Shown here: piece after piece, positions 1 through 5,465 of the stretch
Layout: each line of letters opens with the position of its first letter
Position numbering within the stretch: position 1 is the stretch's first letter
NCBI RefSeq assembly: GCF_001854865.1
Contig: NZ_MDDW01000026.1
Span: 287,899-296,020, forward strand
DNA from: Rhizobium sp. LCM 4573
GTDB taxonomy: Bacteria; Pseudomonadota; Alphaproteobacteria; Rhizobiales; Rhizobiaceae
Length of the DNA stretch: 8,122 nucleotides
Reading direction: 5' to 3'
Translations under genes and position numbers: made by a program
The notes under the pieces: model-generated
The model's database searches: none
What the model saw: only the letters and a program-made list of their open reading frames with translations
Told to the model about the DNA's origin: nothing

Positions 1-173
1 GATCACGATCCACCGGCCTGCAATTCCGCTTCCGTGGAAAATTGTTCCCCAGCGGCCCCGAGAACATGCATTAAACTTTTCCAGTCGAACGGTAAGTTCA
101 GAACACTTTATCATCCAAATCTCTACTAAATCGATAGTGTTTATGGTCAATGACTCCAATGACGGACGGGGAT
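1..173. other. Upstream intergenic region, no supported gene
   Basis: No recognisable protein is encoded here. Several frames are open over short distances (a + frame ending in TAA at 127-129, a + frame ending in TAA at 72-74, and a - frame from an ATG at 114 to the left edge), but none gives a recognisable peptide, so an upstream or divergent neighbour cannot be named. The stretch from about 60 to 145 is clearly more AT-rich than the genes, as expected for a promoter region. A TATCAT hexamer at 109-114 resembles a -10 box, but no good -35 box sits 16-18 bases before it. The operon promoter is probably in this region, but its exact position is not supported. Confidence 0.6.
96..104. promoter_or_regulatory. 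Small inverted repeat, possible operator
   Basis: GTTC-A-GAAC is a perfect 4+4 inverted repeat just before the TATCAT hexamer at 109-114. Further GTTC or GAAC words occur at 44-47, 62-65 and 87-90. A second, overlapping dyad pairs AAGT (94-97) with ACTT (105-108). Sulfur-starvation operons are usually controlled by LysR-type activators such as CysB or Cbl, or by SfnR-type activators, and a dyad near the promoter would fit a regulator site. The repeat is short enough to occur by chance and matches no consensus I can name. Confidence 0.2.
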
Positions 174-1010
174 ATGGCCGAAATCAGTTCGCCTTTGCAG
201 GATTTTTCCGCCGATAGTCGCTCCGGCTTCGCAATCAAGAAAGCGACCCTGTATTCGGTGCTGTCCTGGTTGGCACCGCTTCTGCTTCTGTGCCTTTGGG
301 AAGCCGCATCACGGCTTGGGTTGATCGCATCACAGGTGATGCCTGCTCCAAGCCGGGTTGCCGAAACTGGCTGGCAGCTTGCGACGACGGGCGAATTGTT
401 CGTTCATCTCGGGGCATCGTTGCTGCGGGCAACAGCGGGGTTTGCGATCGGCGGCAGCATCGGGTTCGCGTTGGGCGTCGCGGTCGGGTTTTCGCCGCTC
501 GCGCATGCCCTTCTCGACCGTTCAATCCAGATGATCCGGGCCATACCCTTTCTGGCGATGCTGCCTCTGGTCATCGTCTGGTTCGGCGTCGATGAAGCCG
601 GCAAGATTTTTCTCGTGTCGCTCGCCGTTCTCTTCCCGATCTACATCAACACGGTTCTGGGCGTACGGCAGATCGACCCGAAACTGATGGAACTGGCAAA
701 AGTCACCGGTATGAATTGGCCTGCGATCGTCAGGCGGATCATTCTTCCGGGCGCCATGCCCTCCATCTTGACCGGTGTCCGTTATGCGCTGGCGCATGCC
801 TGGCTGGCCCTGGTTATTGCCGAGACGCTAGCGACCACTGAAGGAATTGGCTTTCTGGCAATGGACGCGCGCGAGTTCCTGCAAACCGACGTTATCCTTC
901 TGACGATCATCATCTACTCGGTCATCGGCGTCGGGGCGGATGGGCTCGCCCGCCTGCTCGAAACCCGGCTGCTTGGCTGGCATCCGAATTTCGCAAAGGG
1001 AGCACGATGA
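174..1010 (+). CDS. ssuC: SsuC-like ABC transporter permease (sulfonate/organosulfur import)
   Basis: Inner-membrane permease of the SsuC/TauC (BPD_transp_1) family, forming the channel of a sulfonate-type importer with the next two gene products. Counting from the ATG at 174 there are 278 residues, close to the usual ~260-275. Hydrophobic segments lie near residues 28-47, 87-107, 125-139, 144-162, 204-220 and 239-258. The cytoplasmic EAA loop that contacts the ATPase is at about 173-201 (ELAKVTG...IILPGAMPS). Stretches such as LDRSIQMIR, WFGVDEAGKIFLV, LFPIYINT and AMDAREFLQTDV closely resemble what I recall of E. coli SsuC. In-frame ATGs at 150 and 159 would add 8 or 5 residues but have no Shine-Dalgarno; 174 is preceded by a weak GGACGGGG, so it is preferred with moderate certainty. 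The stop overlaps the next start (ATGATGA). The substrate need not be a simple alkanesulfonate. Confidence 0.93.
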   Translation: MAEISSPLQDFSADSRSGFAIKKATLYSVLSWLAPLLLLCLWEAASRLGLIASQVMPAPSRVAETGWQLATTGELFVHLGASLLRATAGFAIGGSIGFALGVAVGFSPLAHALLDRSIQMIRAIPFLAMLPLVIVWFGVDEAGKIFLVSLAVLFPIYINTVLGVRQIDPKLMELAKVTGMNWPAIVRRIILPGAMPSILTGVRYALAHAWLALVIAETLATTEGIGFLAMDAREFLQTDVILLTIIIYSVIGVGADGLARLLETRLLGWHPNFAKGAR

Positions 1011-1756
1011 TGAACAAGCTCGTCAACATTGCCAAATCGATTGCCATCAGCGCACCGACAGATAGCGATCCGTTCCTCAACACGCCGCTGGCCGTTTCCG
1101 TTTCCGGGCTGGAACGGCGCTATGGTGAGCGTACGGTCATCAAATCCCTGGATATCACCATACGGGAGGGAGAGTTCGTCGCACTTCTTGGTGAAAGCGG
1201 TTGCGGGAAGACCACTCTGTTGCGCGCCCTTGCCGGACTTGATGCTCCGGATGCGGGGCGCATCGAAGCACCCGGCCGGCCGGCGGTGGTTTTCCAGGAG
1301 CATCGCCTGCTCCCCTGGGCTTCGGTCTGGGAAAACGTCGCGCTCGGCAACGAAAAGGCGATCGGCAAAGACGGCGCCTCACGCGCGCTTGGGGAAGTCG
1401 GGCTTGCCGGACGGGAGGACGATTGGCCGCGCAATCTGTCCGGTGGACAGGCGCAGCGCGTCGCGCTTGCCAGGGCTCTGGTGCGCGATCCGAAATTGCT
1501 CCTGCTTGATGAGCCCTTTGCCGCGCTCGACGCACTGACCCGCATCAAGATGCATGCGCTTGTCCGCGAGCTCGTCTCCCGACATCGCCCCGGCGTGCTG
1601 ATCGTGACCCATGACGTGGATGAGGCCATCGTCCTCGCCGACCGCATCCTTGTCATGCGTTCCGGGCAGATCGCTGCCTCCTACCGCCCCGCCGAGCATG
1701 CTCCGGGAGGGTTGAGGCCACTGCTCCTCAACGAATTGGGCGTGGCAACCCACTGA
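1007..1756 (+). CDS. ssuB: SsuB-like ABC transporter ATP-binding protein
   Basis: Cytoplasmic ATPase powering the importer. All nucleotide-binding motifs are intact in the 249 residues: Walker A GESGCGKTT (62-70), Q-loop FQEHRLLPW (96-104), signature LSGGQ (144-148), Walker B LLLLDEP (164-170), a DALTR stretch of the SsuB/TauB type (175-179) and the H-loop histidine in THDVDEA (H202). Length fits the nitrate/sulfonate/taurine ATPase family. Residues 1-28 form an extension before the first beta-strand. The start overlaps the permease stop by 4 bases, implying translational coupling. AAGGGAG (996-1002) lies 4 bases before the ATG at 1007 and 7 before a second ATG at 1010, so the true start may be one codon later. 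The family assignment is firm; ligand specificity lies in the binding protein, not here. Confidence 0.95.
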   Translation: MMNKLVNIAKSIAISAPTDSDPFLNTPLAVSVSGLERRYGERTVIKSLDITIREGEFVALLGESGCGKTTLLRALAGLDAPDAGRIEAPGRPAVVFQEHRLLPWASVWENVALGNEKAIGKDGASRALGEVGLAGREDDWPRNLSGGQAQRVALARALVRDPKLLLLDEPFAALDALTRIKMHALVRELVSRHRPGVLIVTHDVDEAIVLADRILVMRSGQIAASYRPAEHAPGGLRPLLLNELGVATH

Positions 1757-1793
1757 CTCTTCCTTCCATCAAATACGAACTCAGGACATCTCC

Positions 1794-2798
1794 ATGACCA
1801 AATACCTACCGAACCGCCGCGCCCTCCTGCAGGCGGGTGGCCTGATTTTGGCTGGCGCCGCTGCATCGAAGTTGACACCCGCTCTTGCCGAAGAACCGAA
1901 GAAGCCGACGCGCAATACAGATATCGTGCGTCTCGGCTGGGGCCGCGGCGGTATTCCCCTCATTTCAAAGCAGCGCGGCGTCCTCGAAAAAGATCTCGCA
2001 GACAAGGGGATCAAGGTCGAATGGGTCGGCCCCTTCCCGAACCATGCGCCTTCGCTGCAGGCTGTGGTCGGGGGCAGCGCCGATTTCGGCTTTTGGGGAT
2101 CGACGACGCCAGCACTTGCCGCCATGCTGGCGGGCTCGCCTCTCGTCTTCAATGCCTTCAACGTCTATTCGCCGCGATCAACTGCGGTGATCGTGAAGAA
2201 AACAAGCGGCATCAATACCGTCGCGGATCTTGTCGGAAAGAAGGTCGCCGTCAACAAAGCCGGTCTCGGCGAGTTTCTTGTCGTCGCCGCATTGGAAAAG
2301 AACGGCATTGAAACCAACAAGGTCGAGTTCGTTTATCTCAATCCTCCGGACGCAGCACCTGCTTTTGCTCAGGGGAAGGTGGACGCCTGGTCGATGTGGT
2401 CGCCCGGCGTCGACATCTCCCGCTTCGAGAACGATGCCAAGGACATCTTCAACGAGGGCACGGATCTCGATTTCCTGATCGACTACAGTTCGCTTGTGTC
2501 TACCCGCACGTTCTCCGAGGAGAACTCGGAATTGGTCCGGGCCGTGCTCGACGCCTATTACAAGGAAGGTGAGTGGCAGTCACAGAATGCCGCAGAATCC
2601 GAGCGGATCGCGCAGTCGGAGGGCAAGTATGCCGATGAGGTGCGCGATTACCTCGCCGGTCTGAAACGGATCAATACATTCTACGAGCCGAGGGACGCCG
2701 AATTCATCGCCCAGTTCCAGCGGGCCGCCGATTGGCTCGCCGACCGCAAGATCATCAAGTCGCATCTGAAGGTCGCTGACTACAGCGTCCAGGTATAA
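1794..2798 (+). CDS. SsuA-like periplasmic substrate-binding protein
   Basis: Periplasmic binding protein of the NitT/TauT/SsuA group (NMT1-like fold), 334 residues, which should capture the ligand and deliver it to the SsuCB-like complex. The N-terminus PNRRALLQAGG followed by a mild hydrophobic stretch and ALA before EEP (30-32/33-35) looks like a twin-arginine signal peptide with a signal peptidase I site, although the usual Phe after the arginines is replaced by Leu. Family features follow: VRLGWGRGGIPLISKQRGVLEK (45-66 region), the SADFGFWGSTTPALAA ligand-loop region (95-110), DLVGKKVAVNKAGLG (145-159) and VDAWSMWSPG (196-205). AGGA at 1783-1786, 7 bases before the ATG, supports the start. 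It follows ssuB after 37 bases. The oxygenase genes downstream suggest an organosulfur ligand, but which one cannot be read off; related proteins bind sulfonates, taurine or nitrate. Confidence 0.9.
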   Translation: MTKYLPNRRALLQAGGLILAGAAASKLTPALAEEPKKPTRNTDIVRLGWGRGGIPLISKQRGVLEKDLADKGIKVEWVGPFPNHAPSLQAVVGGSADFGFWGSTTPALAAMLAGSPLVFNAFNVYSPRSTAVIVKKTSGINTVADLVGKKVAVNKAGLGEFLVVAALEKNGIETNKVEFVYLNPPDAAPAFAQGKVDAWSMWSPGVDISRFENDAKDIFNEGTDLDFLIDYSSLVSTRTFSEENSELVRAVLDAYYKEGEWQSQNAAESERIAQSEGKYADEVRDYLAGLKRINTFYEPRDAEFIAQFQRAADWLADRKIIKSHLKVADYSVQV

Positions 2799-2804
2799 GG
2801 GAGG
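2799..2804 (+). promoter_or_regulatory. Ribosome binding site deciding the monooxygenase start
   Basis: GGGAGG lies directly after the stop of the binding-protein gene. It is 1 base from the ATG at 2806, too close to work, and 7 bases from the ATG at 2812, the usual distance. This favours 2812 as the true start. Confidence 0.7.
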
Positions 2805-2811
2805 AATGTCG

Positions 2812-4164
2812 ATGTCACGGCAACATATCCGTCTCGGCGTAAACGTCCTGGCCTCCGGCCGGCACGATGCTGCGTGGAAGACGTTCGAGGAAAAGCGCCA
2901 CCTTTCGACCGATATCGATCATTTCATCGCGATTGCGAAATCGGCGGAACGCGGGTTAGTGGACGCAATTTTTCTGGCCGATAATCCGGGTGGCCTGGTC
3001 AGCGAAGCCTATACCCGTCCCTGGCGGGCGCTCGATCCGGCGGTCCTCGTCGCTAATCTGGCCGCGCATACCGAGCATATCGGGCTCGTCTGCACCACAA
3101 CGACGCTGTTTGGACACCCGTATACCATTGCCCGGCAGATCGCCTCGATCGATCATGTGAGCCGGGGCCGCGCGGCCTGGAACATCATCACCTCCCAAAA
3201 TCCGCCCGCCCTCGACGCTTATGGAGCGGAAAAGGGCTGGGACCAGGCGGAGCGTTACAAGCGTGCCGAAGAGTTTGTCCAGATCGTCACGGCGTTCTGG
3301 GATAGCCTGCCAGAGGAAGCTCTGGTCGCCGATCCGGACAATACGGTTTATCTCGACCCGTCGCGGCTGCGCCGGCTGGACTACAAGGGGACGCATTTCT
3401 CCGCTCGAGGCGCCTCTTCCGTACCGGAGACGCCGCAAGGCCGGCCGGTAATCTTCCAAGCTGGCCAATCCTCCGACAGCCGCGCGTTTGGTGCACGTTA
3501 TGCCGATGCCCTCTTCACTGGCCAGCGGATCATAGAAGGCGCACGCGCCTTCTACTCCGAGGTGAAGACCTTGGCAAAAAGCTTCGGACGTGACCCGGAT
3601 CATCTGCTTGTCATGCCTGGACTGTTTCCGATCCTGGCCTCAACCGAGGAGGAGGCGAAGCGCCACAAGCGCAGCCTGGACGACCGTCTTGATTCCGTCG
3701 CCCTGCGCGAAGAGCTGGCACGGCATATGGCCGTCGACGTGTCGCTCCTTTCCGATCTCGATGCGCCGATCCCCTTCGCCGAAAGCGAAGCGAACGAAGC
3801 CCTGGTACCGATCGCCTCGCGCTGGCACCGCGCGGAAATGCTGAAGGAAGCGCGCCAGAACGGCTGGAACATTCGGGAACTGCTGTTTTCGAACATCACC
3901 GGCGGCCATCGCGTCTTCGTCGGGACACCTGACGGTTTTGCTGAGGACATGCTCCACTGGATCGACACGAAAGGTGCGGATGGCTTCAATCTGAACATCG
4001 ACGTACAGCCCACCGGCCTCGATCTGATTGCCGACGAGGTCATCCCGGTCCTGCAGAAGCTCGGCCGTTATCGCCGCGCCTATAACGGCCGCACCCTTCG
4101 CGACAATCTCGGCTTGCCGCGTTTCGATGCCAAGCCGCGGCACGGGCTTGCAGCCGCGGTCTGA
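2812..4164 (+). CDS. LLM-class FMN-dependent monooxygenase (NtaA/DszA/DmoA type)
   Basis: Flavin-dependent monooxygenase of the bacterial luciferase-like family, 450 residues from the ATG at 2812 (an ATG at 2806 is too close to the ribosome binding site). It should use reduced FMN and O2 to oxidise or cleave a C-S or C-N bond in the cytoplasm. Counting from 2806, visible family features are the N-terminal strand with HLSTDIDHFIAIAKSAERG (32-50), FLADNPGG (56-63), SRGRAAWNIITS (119-130), VIFQAGQSSDSRAFGARYAD (215-234), a glycine-rich GADGFNL near 390-396 and a C-terminal RYRRAYNGRTLRDNLGLP (421-438), typical of the NtaA/SnaA/DszA/DmoA branch. It is longer than SsuD (~380) and lacks the SsuD look, so it is not simply the alkanesulfonate monooxygenase. 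It starts 13 bases after the binding-protein stop. Substrate unknown; an organosulfur compound is inferred from the neighbours. Confidence 0.92.
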   Translation: MSRQHIRLGVNVLASGRHDAAWKTFEEKRHLSTDIDHFIAIAKSAERGLVDAIFLADNPGGLVSEAYTRPWRALDPAVLVANLAAHTEHIGLVCTTTTLFGHPYTIARQIASIDHVSRGRAAWNIITSQNPPALDAYGAEKGWDQAERYKRAEEFVQIVTAFWDSLPEEALVADPDNTVYLDPSRLRRLDYKGTHFSARGASSVPETPQGRPVIFQAGQSSDSRAFGARYADALFTGQRIIEGARAFYSEVKTLAKSFGRDPDHLLVMPGLFPILASTEEEAKRHKRSLDDRLDSVALREELARHMAVDVSLLSDLDAPIPFAESEANEALVPIASRWHRAEMLKEARQNGWNIRELLFSNITGGHRVFVGTPDGFAEDMLHWIDTKGADGFNLNIDVQPTGLDLIADEVIPVLQKLGRYRRAYNGRTLRDNLGLPRFDAKPRHGLAAAV

Positions 4165-4170
4165 GCGTTC

Positions 4171-4176
4171 AAGGAA
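4171..4176 (+). promoter_or_regulatory. Ribosome binding site for the DszC-like gene
   Basis: AAGGAA lies 10 bases before the ATG at 4187 and just after the preceding stop (4162-4164). It supports starting the gene at 4187 rather than at an in-frame ATG at 4028 inside the upstream gene. Confidence 0.6.
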
Positions 4177-4186
4177 TTGTACTGAA

Positions 4187-5428
4187 ATGCCTGATATCAG
4201 CAAATTTCGAGGGAGCGCCCTCCGGCTTGTTTCACCTTACGCGTCCTCGCTCGGCCTCGCACCCGCGATCGAGCAAATCGCGAAGACGGCGGTCGAGCGG
4301 GAAGTGGATCATCGCCTTCCTCACGAAGAGATCGCCGAACTGAAGGCGCTTGGCGTGGGATCCCTGCGCCTGCCGAAAGACACCGGCGGCGCTGGGGCTT
4401 CGCTATCCGAGCTATTTTCCGTCGCCCGTGATCTGGCCGCAGCCGACTCCAACATCGCCCACGCCTTCCGCAACCATCTGTGGCAAGTCGAGGCGGCCTT
4501 GCGCCAGCCAGAACATCCGTTTCATGCTCATGTGCTGGCGCTTGCCGCCAAGGGCAAGACGGTTGGGTTGAGCTTTGCCGACAGCGATGCCATCGCCGCC
4601 GGTGCGCCGTCCTCGAAGGTCCTGTCGCGGATCGAATGGGACGAAGCCCTGCAGGCCTATCGCGGCTCCGGGCAGAAGGTCTATGCAACCGGCAATCTCT
4701 ACAACGACGCCTTCGTCGGCCTTGCCGTCGAAAGCCGCGAGAACGCGGTGGTACAGTATGTTCTCGATCGTGGAGACGGCGTTGACGGCGAGGATGACTG
4801 GGGTGGCTTTGGCCAGAAGCTGACCGGCTCCGGCACCGCAAAATTCAATGCGGCGACCATTCCGGCCAAGCAGATCTATCCTCAAGACCCGACGCCGCGC
4901 GAAGGCGCGGCGCCCTGGCGCTTCACCTTCCATCAGGTCTACCTCACCAATTGCATTGCCGGCGTGGCGCGACGGATTGCACTGGACGCGGTGGATGTGC
5001 TTCGCGCGCGCGGCCGCAACTTCTATCACGGCGAGGCGGATCATCCCGCCGCCGAGCCTGTTCTGCAGGCGCATCTTGGACGGGTCAGAGCCTATGCAGC
5101 CGCGATCGAGGCGACGATCGACCGGACGATCGCCAGCCTTCAGCAGGCATGGGACAGCCATGGAACCGCAGCGGAATACGATGCCGTTCTGGCTGCATCC
5201 CTATCGGCCGCAGAGGCGAAAGTCGTCACCGATGACCTTGCGCCCCAGCTTGCCAGCTGGCTGATCGACCTCGGTTCCGGCTCGGTCGTTTCCCGGAAGG
5301 GAGCGCTCGACAGGCATTGGCGCAATATCAAGGTCATCGCCTCGCATAATCCCCGGCTCTACAAGGAACGTCTGCTCGGCCAGAACCTGCTGACCGGACG
5401 CCTGCCTCCGACCGGCGCATTCTTCTGA
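4187..5428 (+). CDS. DszC/SfnB-like flavin monooxygenase with acyl-CoA dehydrogenase fold
   Basis: A 413-residue protein of the acyl-CoA dehydrogenase superfamily that looks like a reduced-flavin-dependent oxygenase (DszC/SfnB/hydroxylase group) rather than a dehydrogenase. An N-terminal helical domain (about 25-120) contains LPHEEIAELKALGVGSLRLP and GGAGASLSELFSVARDLAAAD. A central beta domain (about 124-230) includes GLSFADSDA and DWGGFGQKLTGSGTAKFNAA (204-223), matching the FGQRLTGSGT-type segment of DszC-like enzymes. The C-terminal helical domain ends in DRHWRNIKVIASHNPRLYKE (375-394), where H387 sits in the same kind of His-rich context as the DszC catalytic histidine. I do not see the usual acyl-CoA dehydrogenase glutamate motif, but this was judged by eye. 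It would need FMNH2 from a reductase not encoded here. It follows the LLM gene after 22 bases; the two probably act on the same compound or on successive intermediates. Confidence 0.88.
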   Translation: MPDISKFRGSALRLVSPYASSLGLAPAIEQIAKTAVEREVDHRLPHEEIAELKALGVGSLRLPKDTGGAGASLSELFSVARDLAAADSNIAHAFRNHLWQVEAALRQPEHPFHAHVLALAAKGKTVGLSFADSDAIAAGAPSSKVLSRIEWDEALQAYRGSGQKVYATGNLYNDAFVGLAVESRENAVVQYVLDRGDGVDGEDDWGGFGQKLTGSGTAKFNAATIPAKQIYPQDPTPREGAAPWRFTFHQVYLTNCIAGVARRIALDAVDVLRARGRNFYHGEADHPAAEPVLQAHLGRVRAYAAAIEATIDRTIASLQQAWDSHGTAAEYDAVLAASLSAAEAKVVTDDLAPQLASWLIDLGSGSVVSRKGALDRHWRNIKVIASHNPRLYKERLLGQNLLTGRLPPTGAFF

Positions 5429-5453
5429 TGTATCATCCACCCTCTTTCGTACC

Positions 5454-5457
5454 GGAG
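5454..5457 (+). promoter_or_regulatory. Ribosome binding site of the rhodanese gene
   Basis: GGAG 8 bases before the ATG at 5466 supports that start, 37 bases after the preceding stop. Confidence 0.5.
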
Positions 5458-5465
5458 CGCCTTCA

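Noticed and set aside
1..149. End of an upstream gene or start of a divergent gene
   Set aside because: Several frames are open for 20-40 codons but none gives a recognisable peptide, and frames this short stay open easily by chance.
1..149. Sigma-54 promoter, as found upstream of some sfn operons
   Set aside because: No TGGCAC-N5-TTGC-like pair was found before the first gene.
4028..4186. In-frame 5' extension of the DszC-like gene starting inside the LLM gene
   Set aside because: It would overlap the upstream gene by 137 bases. The extra residues are Arg/Ser-rich and unlike the family, while the ATG at 4187 has a ribosome binding site and gives a family-sized protein.
3640..4203. Open frame of 187 codons on the - strand across the end of the LLM gene
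   Set aside because: Antisense to a confidently assigned gene, with no recognisable domain; a codon-bias shadow.
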